From Agelaius tricolor (lineage: Eukaryota; Chordata; Aves; Passeriformes; Icteridae): a stretch of 64,000 nucleotides of DNA. Position 1 is the first letter of the stretch. Each line of letters begins with the position of its first letter. Made by a program: the position numbers and the translations under genes. Below, in pieces: positions 12,038 to 24,931 of the stretch. Location of the stretch: positions 9,471,001 through 9,535,000 of the forward strand of contig JALJCS010000022.1 in the NCBI GenBank assembly GCA_023055355.1, written 5' to 3'. Below the pieces are notes generated by a model. It ran no database searches. It was not told the origin of the DNA and worked only from the letters and a program-made list of their open reading frames with translations.

Positions 12038-14479
12038 TTAATACTACGAAAACCTTTTGAAACCTGAAGGCCTATTATTTTCTTTTGTCCTTGGCAGTGT
12101 GTGGTAGTCACAACCAATTTGCATGGGACTTTTGCTCTCAACACTATCTAATTTTGGAATAACACCACTGTAGTACCTTGTTTCTTATTAGCACCAGTGA
12201 AAGCTGAGATTTGTTTTGCTTTTTATTTATTCTTTCATTTATTGCTTAATTACAGTGACTCCACACATTAATTTGAAAATAACACCATGCACACACTTTA
12301 TTGCAGGTAGTAAAGTGACAGCCAGAGCAAGGGGTGCTGGGAGGCAGCCAAGAAATACAAATTTTGCTAACTGGGATTATCAGAGAGTTGATTTTAAGGT
12401 AATGGAAAGGGACAATGTGTGAAAACAGAAATAAAACAGGAAAAATGGTGTCTTTGTAAAACCAGAGTCCATCATCAGGTTTCAGGGAAATTCTCCTGTT
12501 GAGTTTAATTTCAAGCTTTCTCACTTTCTTAATCTGAAGAGAATAAAAGTGGAAAAGAAGCTCCATCCTTCTATAAAATATAATGCAACACACTCTGTCC
12601 TCCCAGTCCAAGTTTTTGGTATTCTTTCCTCTGCTTGAGCACTTCTTGTTGGTTTATTTTCCAATTCTATTTCTTGGTCTCATTTCCCCTCAGGGCATTT
12701 TTGGTCTTGTTCACATTTACTCATTTCATCATTTCTTCACAATCTTTCAAGTACATGGATTTCTCTTGTATTTTTGATTTTCTTTGCACAGTTTTTTTTC
12801 TTTCCAGGTATTTCCTTTTCATTCTTTAATGAGAATTTTTGTTTTCAGGCTTTCAGTCTAGATTCCTTCCCTTTTTCTCTCTGCACTCTAGTAAGGACGT
12901 TTTTGTCCATGTAGATTTTATTTCTCTCACCTTCTTACTCTAGCATGTCCCTTTTGTCCCTTAGAGATCAGACCAAAAAAACCCAGTTTTGGGCTGATCT
13001 CTAAGAAGTGATTACATTATTATTTTGGCTTCCATTCAAAGTATTGAAATCTGATAAAAGTGGTTGATTGATTTGTTTTCTTTTTTTTTTTTTCCTTCCT
13101 TAAAATTCCATTATGAGATTCCTCCTTTAGAGTGCTCTACCTGCTTCATAAATGCCAATTTAGGCTGTGCAGTAGTTCTGGTGAGCAGCTTTCCTCAGTT
13201 AACCTGTGTGAATGTTTCTATGTGATGAGACACAACAAGGTGGGGTTGCTTTCCTCTTTATTTTATGTCACTGGGGCATCACTCAGCCCATCCTTCACTG
13301 TTGTTTAAATTGTGACAAGGTTGTGTTTGTACTGACATGGACAGATCGCTGTGTTGGACAAATTGTCACAGATATTGCCCAGCTCTAAAAGTGGCAGAGG
13401 CTGCTGAGATCCTGAACTTGTGGCTGCCTGACAGTCCCTGTCCCCATCCTCCTGACACCTCCCTCATTGCTTGTTCCAATTGAGCCACTCCTGTTGTGCA
13501 CAGGAGAGCAAACCTGGCAGTTCTCATCACTGCACAGCTGGTGCCCAAGATTCCTGATTCTAGGCAAGATGGAAAAATGCAGAGCTGTACATCCCACCGG
13601 GAGGTTCAGTGTTCTATTGAATGTAACCGGGCTGAAATTGCACAAAAATTCAATTTACAGTCACGTAAACATGAAGAAGATCTATAGTGCTTGGTTTTTT
13701 TTTCTTTTTCTCTTTGCCAGCTTCAGTGAAAAAGCCTCTTCAAACACAACATTTGGGGATTTAACTTGCAGGAATTTTGGCTGGTTCTGACAATGAAATG
13801 TAGTGGGAGCTGAAAGTCCTCCATGCTAGTCAGTTCTGTGAAACTTTTCTGAAGAGCAATTTCTTCTAGGATTATTATTCTATTGCTCTCTAGCAAGTAT
13901 TTCAGCGTATTTGGTACTTAATCTTTTGTGTCAGTGGTGAAAATGGGCTTCTATATTGCCTTGTGACCATTTTTTAATATTCCTGTCCTTATGATATCTG
14001 CTCATAAGGGCTTTTGTCTGAAAGTTAAAAGCAGCATGTAGATAAGAATTACCACATTCTCAAAAGGAGAGAAAATAAAGATACAGGCAGTGCTAATTTC
14101 TCCAAGGTCAGGAAGCAAGTGAGCATATGGGGGGTGGGGAAGCACTTAAAAAATCAAGAAATCAAAAATCAAAAGAATCCCTACAGGTGAACTTGGATTG
14201 TTCTGTTAAAATTACAAATTGGCAGCACCACTAATGCCATTTAGCCTCTCTGAAAAAGGCCACTAATGGTATCACTCACTGAAAGCTGACAGGAACCCTT
14301 TGAGCCTGACCTTTTGTTAAACCAATTCTCCCTGACATAGACTGCAATGCATCCATAATTCCCATTTCAGAGAGGCTGATGTAGAGTAAATAGTCCAGAA
14401 AATTAGTGAGAGAGGAAGAATGTCCCCTGGAAAAAAGAAAACTTTCTGGAGTAACTGCTCTGGTTTTTTACAGGCAGGT
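12038..14479. other. Intergenic, nothing recognised
   Basis: AT-rich DNA including a pyrimidine-rich stretch (about 12580-12960) and a T run near 13080. Open frames in the pyrimidine-rich stretch encode only F/L/S-rich low-complexity peptides and are not credible genes. Confidence 0.5.
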
Positions 14480-14790
14480 CAGCATTATCATTTCAGTCAG
14501 GTGAGGAGTGAGCTTGTGGAACAACTCCTTTGTTGGGCTGCATGCAGAGAGCAGTTTCCAGTGAAAGCTGTTTCTTGAACACATTTTTCTGTACAAAATA
14601 ATGTCTGTAAACACTCAAAGGCTGAAGAATTGCAGAGAGGTATCGCTGGCATGAGCTTTGTTAATTAGAGAATGCATTGAGTGCTCACCTGGCTGACAAA
14701 CAATATTGACTTCTGACATGTTGGGAACCAAGACATTTCATTAAGTGCTAACAATTAATGATTTGAATAATTAGCCTGAGAGAGGAAAGG
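14480..14790. promoter_or_regulatory. Candidate conserved noncoding element with homeodomain motifs
   Basis: A unique block with clustered developmental-type motifs: TTAATTAG at 14661, CACCTG E-box near 14687, AACAATTAATG at about 14750 and GAATAATTAG at about 14765. There is no coding potential and no transposon similarity. The call is an inference from motif density. Confidence 0.3.
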
Positions 14791-16913
14791 GATCAGTATG
14801 GATACAAAGGATTGTGCTGGTGCTAGCCCTGTAAAATTGCAGAAAATAAAGCCAGGCCTGGAGAAAGCCAGACCTAGGAAGGCAAAACTCAAAGTCCAGT
14901 ACCTTCTATTAGAGACACCTGTGTGAGGTCACAAGTTAATGCAAGAGACATTCTGAAGAAGTTGGATCTGTAACAATCTCCAAGTAATTTACTGCCTGAA
15001 TGCCTTTATGTAATTTATTACAGTCACAGGGATGTTGCTAAGGGCTGGTCAGGATCTTCATGGATTTTACTTCCCCCTATAAAACCCTTGCAGACTGAGC
15101 AGTGAGCATTGATTTTGTTATAGCATCTCATTTTAGGATGATCATCATATTACAAAATGTAATGCTGTGCTTATCAGAATCCCATAACCTGTATTTTTCA
15201 CTGTCTTTGTCTGGTTTATCATCCTTTTCAATGTTTTTATAATACTGCTTTGCAGTCCATGCATGCTCAGAAATACACATCTGATGAACACTCACATTCT
15301 TTGTGCCAAGCAGATTATCAGTTATTAAATCCTTCCCAATCTCCCTGCTTTACAATGAAATCAGGAGAGTTCAAGTTATGCTTTTATAACTCCATTAAAT
15401 TGAAGACTGTAATTCTTGTGAAAAAAGAGATTAGCTGAGGCAATTTATCATGGAGTCTGAGAAGTAATCAGCTGCTCTGAGAACAGCTATAAATACAGGT
15501 TTCCAGACTGTACAAAAAGGAGGCTTTTTGGGAACATTTAAAAACATGAGGAGTGAAGGACAAACATCAGGAGGTGCCTCCTACAGCTGCTCCACAGCGT
15601 TCTCCAGGCTTTTCTGCACCCCTCCTGTGCATCTTTTTATTTTATTTTTTTTATTGCTTCTGATCAATAACAAGGAATGTATAAGTTTCCTTTAGCTGAA
15701 TTGCACTACAGAGGGGCTATTTTAAAAGAGCATTGAGGCAGCTCCTACTTTGTGTAGCTCACAGACAAGAAATCTCAGAGTTTAGAGCAATGTCTGATTT
15801 CAGCTGCTTGGGCTATTTTCTGTCCTCCTGTTGTGCAGTGCACTTTTGCTTGGCTGTGATGTTTTATTTTATTTTTTATTTTATGCTCCAGCACTGTCCA
15901 AGTTAACAATATATATCTTTATTCCATTCTGCTCTTTGCAGTTTCAGCTTTAATTCTGAAAATTTGGCCTGGAAGCTTCAAGAGAGATAAAGAAAAGAGC
16001 CCCCAACTTCAAAGAAGTGGTAGAAGATGAAAGGAAACTAGAGAATGCCTTTAGGGATTAACAAGAAGTCTTGAGGAAAAAGGCCCTGAATATCCAGTCA
16101 GTCACAACCAAACCATGGAGAAAAATCTCTGTGAAAAAAGCAGAATTATGTGTGGAAGGATGATTGCAATTATTAAGGCAAAAACTGAATTTCTGATGGT
16201 GGTGAGAGAGAGAGAGCGCGAGAGAATACATAGGATGAAAAATTGGGGTTTGCCATTGGGGTATAGGTGAAAACTGAAATGTGTGACATTCAGTGACCCT
16301 GTGCTAGGGGATTCATTATTTGTAACTCTCTTGAGACAAAATGTAAAACAGTTCATGTTCCTCATCACCCCAGTGATTTGAAGCAAAGGGAGTGAGATTT
16401 CATTTCTAATATGCTCTGGCTGTGCCTGGAAAAGTTTTTGTTTCTGTAAGAGTTGTAGCAGAGTGGTGTGAGCAGATGTTTCATTTAAGTGTGACTAATA
16501 ACAATTCCCACCACAAATAGCAAGAATAAGGAAATGCTGGCCTGCAATAAATCACATTTGCAAACAGTGTGCTTAGATAATGAACGTAAGAAAATACCAA
16601 TATGGAGCCTATTACTGTATGGAAATTCTTCCTCCTGAACTTAGATTTGCTAGAAGTTATAGAACAGGAATAAATATCTGCTACCAAACTCTGTGTCATT
16701 ATTACACCTTCCTCTGGCATGTAATTAGAGAAACTACTCTTAGGAGTGGGTGGCTACAACCTGTTGTACTCAGCTGGAAGTGTAGGGTCTATAAACATGG
16801 CCATGTGGCAGCTGAGAGCATCCTCTGGCCCACTGAGGCAGTAAAACCTGGGTGAGGGCTAAACCAGCCTTGGACTGAATGTTCTAAACCATTTGTTTGT
16901 TGCCTTGTTGAAC
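14791..16913. other. Intergenic, nothing recognised
   Basis: AT-rich unique-looking sequence with a short purine run (GAGAGAGAGAGCGCGAGAG near 16205). No gene or transposon end was seen. Confidence 0.5.
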
Positions 16914-17343
16914 TGTGGTATTTGCTGGGTCCTCAAGATGAAGGAGGAATTGAGAATCTGACTCCATGTTCTTGGAGGGCTAATTTCTATTCTATTCTAT
17001 TCTATTCTATTCTATTCTATTCTATTCTATTCTATTCTATTCTATTCTATTCTATGGAGAAAGGATGCTTACAGAAGGCTTAACAAGAATGATAATGAAA
17101 ATCTCATGACTGTCCAGAGTCCTGACACAACTGGACATGTTTGGTCATTTAATTAAAACAATTCACATGAAACCAATCAAACCATGACCAGTTGGTAAAC
17201 AATCTCCAGGCCACATTCCAAAGCAGCAAAACACAGGAGAAGCAAATCAGAGAATTATTGTTTTCATTTTTCTCTGAGGCTTCTCAGCTTCCCAGGAGAA
17301 GAATCCTGGGCAAGGGGATTTTCCAGAAAATGTGATGGTGACA
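16914..17343 (-). mobile_element. Solo LTR, same ERVK-like family as the one at 8608
   Basis: A 430-bp element from TGTGGTATTTG to GTGATGGTGACA is flanked by a perfect 6-bp target-site duplication, TTGAAC (16908-16913 and 17344-17349). Its right two thirds match the 8608-9034 LTR closely, for example CAATTCACATG followed by ACCAATCAAACC. Minus orientation is assigned by alignment to the first copy. The internal AT-rich segment around the polyadenylation signal is replaced by a pentanucleotide microsatellite. No viral coding sequence is present. Confidence 0.88.
16985..17055. repeat. (TTCTA)14 microsatellite inside an LTR
   Basis: Fourteen uninterrupted TTCTA units (70 bp, plus one T) lie inside the solo LTR. 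They replace the AT-rich segment present in the sister copy at about 8675-8735. Uninterrupted pentanucleotide arrays of this length are usually polymorphic. Confidence 0.97.
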
Positions 17344-20300
17344 TTGAACCACCCCAGGATTTTCACATCTGAATCACTCAGTTACTTTTAAGAATGGAGG
17401 TTAATTCATGCAATCAAGGACAATTTTCCAACAGTAAATACATGCAAAGGACTTAGGCTACCTGAAAATGCAGCTACTGCTTTTAAGTGTTTTTAATTAT
17501 ATTTAATTATTTTTATATGTGCAGTGTGTTGTGAGTCTTGTGAAAGATATATGAACAATTCACTATTTTCTGTGCCTTCAATCACAGAGAAAATTTTATT
17601 GTTTTATTCTGTCCAGCTCTAATAATTAACCCTTTTCTGCATCTCACAGTCAGGGCATCCGAGGGAAGGAGCTCTACCTAAGATAATAAATGAAGTATTT
17701 TATAGAAAATTACCCTGCAATGAACTGAGCCTGCAGCAAGTCAGACTTGGGTGTGTGAAAAGATTCAGCTTGGGCCAGACTGGTCTGCTAAGTGGGGTGA
17801 GAAAATGGTGTTCAGTGACAGAACATTTTGTGTACTTGGATAAGGAAGAGATGGGGGCTGTTGGATTAGGAAGATCACACAGAACAGTTTTGGCAGAGAA
17901 GAAGCATTAAGAGCTTGGTAGCTGGGAGATGTGCAGACCCTGACAATGAGGGGATTACTCCCTGGTTTTATCTCAGTCCTGCTTCCCTCACTCCCTTCCT
18001 GCAGAGGGAGTCAGGAGAGACCTCACCTTTAGCCCCTGGGAGTGCTGGGCAAAGCTGGGAATTTAATGGTGGGACTTTCTCATCTTTCTGGGGTGCACTC
18101 TGATTTTTCCATGGCCCCACGATGCCAGCAGAGCTCTGTGCCACCCTGGGGCTCATCCCTCATGGAATTGCTGACACTCAGCTTCTCACAGGGTGCAGAT
18201 CCACTGCAGCTTGGCCAAGCCCAGGCTTAACTGCTGTGGGAAGGGCCCTTCAAGCCTGAAAAATGGATGAGGTTTACAACCAAAAATGTCATTACAGACA
18301 GCTCTTTATCAAAGCACAGTTGCAAAGGCCACCTGCCCTGGTGTTTCCTTTTGTTGGACATCCTGGGAGAAGAAAACAGCCTCGTAAAAATCACTTTTAG
18401 CAATTATTTAAAGGATTTATACCAAAGCAATCCAAAACACACTCTCCATGGGTTATTACATTACAGTAAAAACATTAGTCCTGCACAGATCATTATTTTA
18501 TCATTAGCTTAATGTCATCAGTTAATGAAGACACATCCATGCAGCTCTCAGATGAGTTTCACTGGGCTGCCCACGCCCACAGATAACAGATGCAATTATA
18601 ATGCTGCCAAAGTCATCATCCATGTGACAAAGCTTTGTAAGCAGCTTTGTGGTGGTGGAAAATAGTTTTAATTTTACCCACATGGGTGTTTGTTTCCCAC
18701 TACCCCTAATTTTGCCCATAGCATCAAGATAGAAACCTTCCTGTCTTAAATGGTTTACTTTCTCTTTCCATATTTCAGGAAGGTGTGTGTATCATGTCTC
18801 TGATAAGGAGGAAAACTAAATAGAAAAGGAATAAACATCCAAACTATGAGAGCCCTCTAGTGAAATCATTATGCTAATTTTTAATTATTTTTTCACTTTG
18901 AAACCCTTTGGGACTACAGTTTGTTTCAACAGCAGCTGTATCAGACTAAAAAAAAAACCAAAAAACCTCCTAACCAATTCTGCAAACTGGAGATTTAGCA
19001 TCTTTCTAACAATACTGTACATTTTTATCAAAGAGTTCAATCCTATTACATTTTATTATAGGAAGGTTATGATTCATAGTGGGAAATGTACAAATTAGTT
19101 ACACACTCCTTGGGACTGTTTCAGTGGATAGGAGAGTTCCTTTCATTATTTAGAGAGGGTACTCCCAGTGAAATGGTTAATTGTAATTCCAGCTGTAATT
19201 CCATCACAGAATGGCACTGGTGCAGCATCTCTGGAAAACACTGAGCATTAGAGCAGCTCCTGCATGCCTGATACCATTTCAGGCACCACAAAGAGCCCTG
19301 AGGCAGATTTTATAAAGCAATGGCAGCTGTAGCAAATCCCCCCCACTTCCCAGCCTTCCCCAAGAACTTCTGCCTAGCCAGTAGAATAAAATAAAATAAG
19401 CATTAAAAAAAAATTTCAACTCAGTTTGACTCTGAATTGTTTCAGAAATCAGAACCTGCCGTTTGATTTTCAAAATAGACTTCTCTTGAATACTTAGACT
19501 GAGATGAAATCACAATGGATACAAACTCCAGGCACTGTGCATCACCCAGGGGCTTTAGCCAATGTTTTGAATTATATTTTCCCCTGCTGGTCTTTTTCTT
19601 GACGTTGTCTCTTCAAAGGAGTTCATGATTTTGGATTCATGGTTTTGGATGATGTCCTACATAGAGGTCAGTCTACCTTTTAAAAGCATTTACACAAGTT
19701 TTCAGTACATAAATTTCCTGGATTTTCATTTAGGACCCACTGGACATGATGGAATGAAATCAAAGGTTTGAAATTCCTACTCCCTGTATGTAAATTACTC
19801 TGAGTCACCATTTAAAAACTGAACCTCTGATGGCTGAAACTCTGAGTATGTGCTGTCCTTAGGCTGAGATTGAGCAGGAGCTTTCTCCCCTCCCTGCCAG
19901 TGCTCCCAGCACAAATCTGCTCCAGCTCTGCTCTCTGGCACTGCACAGAGCAGGGCAGATCTCAGGAGCTGCCAGATTGTCAGTGCAGCATCTTCCAGAA
20001 GGAAGGGACTTGGCAAAATTTCAGCCAAGCAATTTGATAAAGAGCTGTGTGTGTGTGCTGCTTAGGGAGGTAGAACTGTTCTTTTCATGGAGGTTATGAA
20101 GCATTTCTGAAGAATTTACAAATCTGTTTCGACATCGTTGCTCATCCCATACAGAACAAAATGCTGGGGTTTTGGAGTTATCAGTTGAGATAGCTGTTCC
20201 CTGAGCTGTTTGCAGGAGAGGAAATGGAGATGAGAGGCTGATATACCCACCCCTGTGTAGAGTGTGTATTATTATTCATGAATAATTCATCAGCATCCTC

Positions 20301-22559
20301 TCTCCTTCTTCTGTTCCCTGTTTGCACAGGCCTTGAGTAGGGGATTGTGTGCAGCCACTGTTCCCTGGACCATTGCCTTTCCAGGGTCTCCTGCCCTCAG
20401 TGCAGGACACAAATCATGTCCTGGGATTTTTAGCAGCTCATCTCAGAAATAAAAAGAGAGGATGTTTCTTGACAGCCTTGTTATAAGTGAATAACTTTTA
20501 TTTCTGGTGTTCCTCCTAATTTAAGCTGTTGGATTTTATTACTTTGTTGAGATGCTTGCCACATGGCCAGGACTACTGAACCTCCAGACTGGCAGATGTT
20601 TCTCCTCATTAACCCAGTTTTCAGCCAAGGAAAGAAGCCAAAGTTTTTCCAGGCTTTTGTATTGAAGACCTATAAATACCCAGGGTGTGTGTTCAGACAG
20701 GACAGTCTGTTCCCCAAAGGCAGCAAGCAAATCAGCATCTTCTAATTGGAGGGAAAATCAGGTCATTTGAACTGGGGAATCAGGTGTGGATCCCAGCACT
20801 GAGCTGCTCTGAATCAATAGCAAAGGGTGGAGGAAAAGATAACAGAGGAACAAACTCACCCTGTGCCAGCAGAGCCATCAGTGGGACCGTGGTCAGCCTC
20901 ACCTGCCAGCTCTGCTTGGGCTCTAATCCCTGCCTGGGCTGGCAGCCCTGAGCTGGATAAAATCCTGGTCCTTCAGGAGCCTGTGCTGGGATGAAAAGCA
21001 GCAGTTCTGAACAGTTCCATCCTCCCTTCTTTAAGTTCATAAAATTACATGGACTAGAAATTAATATGCTGCTACAAACTTTATGCCTGGATTTGTTTGA
21101 AAATCACCACAGCATTGTGCAGCAGCTGAATTTCTACTAGCATATTAAAACAACCTCAGTGAGCTGTACAGCAATGTACTGAAATTAAGGTCAACTTAGC
21201 TCCTTAACTAAAATTTTGTATTCTACCAACAATGTGTCTGAGTGGATTTCTATTGAGGGCAATTTGGGAGCAGCTACTCCTCAGGAATAAATGTAAATGC
21301 AGTACAAAACTTCTCTGGGAATCTTGAAATTGAGTCAGTTTCCCAAGATGTTTAAAAATCTGCAGGGAGAATCCTGGCTTTATTTATTGTTTTGGAGGAG
21401 TTTCATCTGTAAGAGAAGACTCTTGTAAGGTTTAGGTGCTGGCTGTTGGTAGTTCTCAGCAACTTTTATAATTTATTCCTCAGTGTAATCCAATTTCAGC
21501 AGTCTGAGGAGAGAACTGGGTTCTTGGAAGAAAACTGGGATGTTTCAACTAAATTTGCCAGACAGACACGATTTCCAGCTCTGTGGTGAAATTTAAACAT
21601 TTTACACAATGTAAGTGAAGGTAAGGGCAGTGTTTGCACTGGTGAGCACACCTGTGTCCCTAAGAAAGCCAGTGAGGAAGAAAAACTCAATAAACTAATC
21701 TGTAATTTAGAGAAAACATCATGGTTTAAGTGATTCTCATCTAAAAATATGATCCAGCTGATGTCTGTGCTCATTGCAGGTGCCTAAGAAATACCAAGAC
21801 AAGCATGAGTGCTCAGGGGATTCTTCTAGGGAAATAAGGATGCTTGGGAACACTTGGAAAACAAAAGGAGAGTTTTTGTTCTGGTCCAGTCAAGCGGTGA
21901 ATGGTCTCTGCTGTGTCTCCCAACCCTGGGAAATGCAGGTTTTTATTTAAAGGAGGTCACAGGGTTGGCTGTAACCTTCAGCAGCACCTTGAGCTCTGCC
22001 TGCAGAGGAGAGGATGCTGGGGAAAAAATGTCCCATTGAGCGAATGCCCTTGAAAAGGGGTTTGCTTTCCAGGTAAAAATACATGTGTTCTTAAAGACAG
22101 ACAGGCTTAGGAAGCTCAGGATTTCTTGCAGTCCTCCAGTGGTGCCCAAGTAGAGTAACTGAGAAGGCTCCTAACAGAGAAGGCTAAAAACACCCCGACT
22201 TAAAGACTGTCTCCATCCCAAAAGTGCTGTTTGCCTGGCACATGAGGCATTGCAGCCCCTTTCTGAAATCCAAATGTGCTGGGGAAATTCATTGTAAAGA
22301 GTGCTGGAGTCTGGGGCAGCACCTTTCCCTCTGCTTCCTGCTCCCAGGTTTAATGAGGTTTATCAAGTGGGGGAAGTTTATCAGTCCAGCCCACAAGGGC
22401 TGTCATTAGGCTGAAAAAAGCAGCTCTTTAAAAGCCTAAGTTAAAAGGAATTTTATGAAAACTATTTCACTTTTTTGCCCATACTGGAATCTTCAGCCTG
22501 GCATCCCTAAAATCTGAGCAAATTCTGTCTGCTGAATTGCCACCATTGCTTCTCTTCTC
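17344..22559. other. Intergenic, nothing firmly recognised
   Basis: AT-rich unique-looking DNA. A segment at about 22413-22465, with AAGCAGCT followed by AAGTTAAAAGGAA, recurs imperfectly at about 23143-23190. No coding exon, RNA gene or transposon end could be supported. Confidence 0.5.
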
Positions 22560-24039
22560 CACTTTCACAACAATCAGCTAATTTATACCTCACAGGACTC
22601 AGCAGAGCTGTATTCATTTCAACAGCATCATTTTACACTGTGTAAGCATCAGCTCATCAAATCCTCTCTGGCTGGAAACAGCCATTATTGCATTATTATT
22701 ATAAGAGTGATATTAATAAAAATCTTGCAGGGTACTGTTACAGTGAGCTGCTGGGTTTTTTCCTCTGCCTGATCATTCTGGTGAGAGGACATGCTTTTCT
22801 TCATACAACTTTATTTCTTGCACACTTTAGGGTCTGTGGAATTAGGTGCTTTGGACAATATTAGAATGAGACTAAAATAATTCATGCCCTGAAGGCCATG
22901 CTGGCGATTTATGCATAATTTCAAGAAAATTCTCTTCTGATTTCCTGAGAGATGTTCAGTTTGCATTCAAAATGGAATCTGGAGTCTCCATTTTTCTGAC
23001 TTGAGCCTATTTGGTCTCCAGCCTGAGGGAACTGAGTCCCTGTGACTGGAGAGGGAGACAGAGCAGATCCCATCATCCCTCTTGGACTTCAAACCTGTGG
23101 GAGGAACAGGAACAACTTGGTGAAATTGCTGCTTGCCTTTTTAAAAAGCAGCTATTTTATAGCTTAAGTTAAAAGGAACTTTACCAAAAAAATGTTACCT
23201 ACAGAACAGAGACAACGAATTAAAACTCAGTAATATAAAATTAATATGTGAAGCATGTGTTGTGAAATACAGAAGCAGAGCATGGACTGAAACCCAAGAA
23301 AAGGAAGACACCTCTAGAAACCAAAAGTTTCAGCTCTAAGATATTAAGAAACAGTTGCACATTTGTGAAACGACACATTTTGTAGTCCACAAAACAGGAT
23401 TTTTTTACCCAAGTAATTTCCACCAATTACACAGAAAAATGGTCAACCACTTGCTGACATGAAATGTAAAATAGAGCTGGGAATATTCACCCCAGGGTTT
23501 TAGAAACCTTTGATTTCTCACTAATAGATGAGGCTGAAATTTCATTCTCTAGTCCTTTCTCTCTTCTTTTTCTTTCCATTTGTGCTTTGCTCCCAGTTTC
23601 TGATATTTCTTTCATTATTCTTTGACTTTTAGAAGACCTACCATATAAAAACCCAAGAGCAATAAAACTTGACAAAACCCAAGTCAAGTTAATTTCAAAA
23701 TAATTTTTTTTTCCCTCAACCATGAAATTGTAGGAATACATTTTTAATATACTCAGAGCTGTTTGTTAATTATGAGATGTCATTGCCTTTGAGGACTGCA
23801 GGAGACAGAATCCAAAGTCTTTGCATGATTCGAGACAGCTTTGAAAACATAACCCTACAGTGACCAAATGGATCAAAAAATGTAAAAATAGAAAAGCTAC
23901 AAGGGGGCTCAATTGTTGAATCAAAGAGATGGAGAGGAATAACAAATGTATGAGAAGCTGCCTTTGGGAAAGGCTTCAGTAAATATGGCAGATTTGCACT
24001 GCATGCAAATATGCTGCCAAAATCCCCCTCCCTGTAAGA
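22560..24039. other. Intergenic, possible old duplicated segment
   Basis: Contains the second copy (about 23143-23190) of the segment also seen near 22413. The remainder is unique-looking and AT-rich with no gene. Confidence 0.45.
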
Positions 24040-24420
24040 GACAGATCAGCCCACTGGTGCCATCTGTAATTTTTGTAAGGGCTCTAGCACTGGTTTTTAT
24101 TTATTTTGTTCTTTTCCAAAATTAAATCTACATTTTAAATCTTAACTGATGCCATCTTAGTAATTAGTTTCAGCATCTATCCGTGCCAATCATTGCCGCT
24201 GTAATTTTTGTTAATTAAAACCAGTCATGGGAAGGGGAAATTAAAAATGCAAATGCCTCAAGTTTTACACCAGTGGCTGTTGTGAAATTTTTGAAGCTTT
24301 GTTTGAAAAGGCAACATTTTTTCACTAAAATAATTGATCTTCTGCTGTTCTACATTTGTAGCAGAGTATAAATCTGATGTTAATTAACATGATAAATATT
24401 AACATGTAGGCTGTGTTTTG
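24040..24420. promoter_or_regulatory. Candidate conserved noncoding element
   Basis: A repeat-free block with TAATTAG (24161), TTAATTAAAACC (24211), an ATGCAAAT octamer-like site (about 24247) and TTAATTAACATG (24380). Its texture is like deeply conserved vertebrate noncoding DNA. No cross-species alignment was possible, so the call is an inference. Confidence 0.3.
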
Positions 24421-24474
24421 GTGAGCCAGGAGCAAATAAATCAAATGCTGCTTCCAGGAGCCATCCTTTTCACT

Positions 24475-24927
24475 TGATGCCTTGTGAAGGCTGCCCTACA
24501 ACAGAGGCTGGACAGAGTTAAAGAATAAAGCAGGGATTTATTAAAAGGCCTCAACGGATCCACCTTGGGCAGCACAGGAGCCCAGCCAGGGCTGCACCCA
24601 AGATGAACCAAAATGGCCCCAAAATGCACGGCCGGGCACGGGCTCTGTCCCTGGGATCAGTTCTGCTCCATTTGCACCTTGCAGTTCATTGTCCCATTCC
24701 AGCTTTAGCCCCTGCAGTCCCACCCTGCTTGTTTTTCTCTCTCCAGCCCACGGGGTTTGTGCTCTGGGGCTGAGATTTGGATCATTTGTCCTTGGTGCCC
24801 AGCTGGAGCAGGAATTGTTTTGTCTCCCTGCTCTGTGCACAGAGCTCAGCATCCCCTGATATGAATCCAGACCCACACTAAAGCAGCACAGAATCTGAAA
24901 AATAGAAAAGCCAAACCTGAGGCATCA
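24475..24927 (-). mobile_element. Solo LTR with 4-bp target duplication (ERV1-like)
   Basis: A 453-bp element is bounded by perfect 7-bp inverted termini, TGATGCC at 24475 and GGCATCA ending at 24927. It is flanked by the 4-bp duplication CACT at 24471-24474 and 24928-24931. Minus orientation is assigned because AATAAA is read on that strand near its 3' end (TTTATT at about 24537-24542 on +). A 4-bp duplication is typical of gammaretrovirus-like (ERV1) integration. No internal viral genes remain. Minus-strand open frames across this block are shadows, not genes. Confidence 0.82.
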
Positions 24928-24931
24928 CACT

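Noticed and set aside
24541..24876. 111-codon minus-strand open frame
   Set aside because: It lies wholly inside the solo LTR and does not correspond to a retroviral protein.
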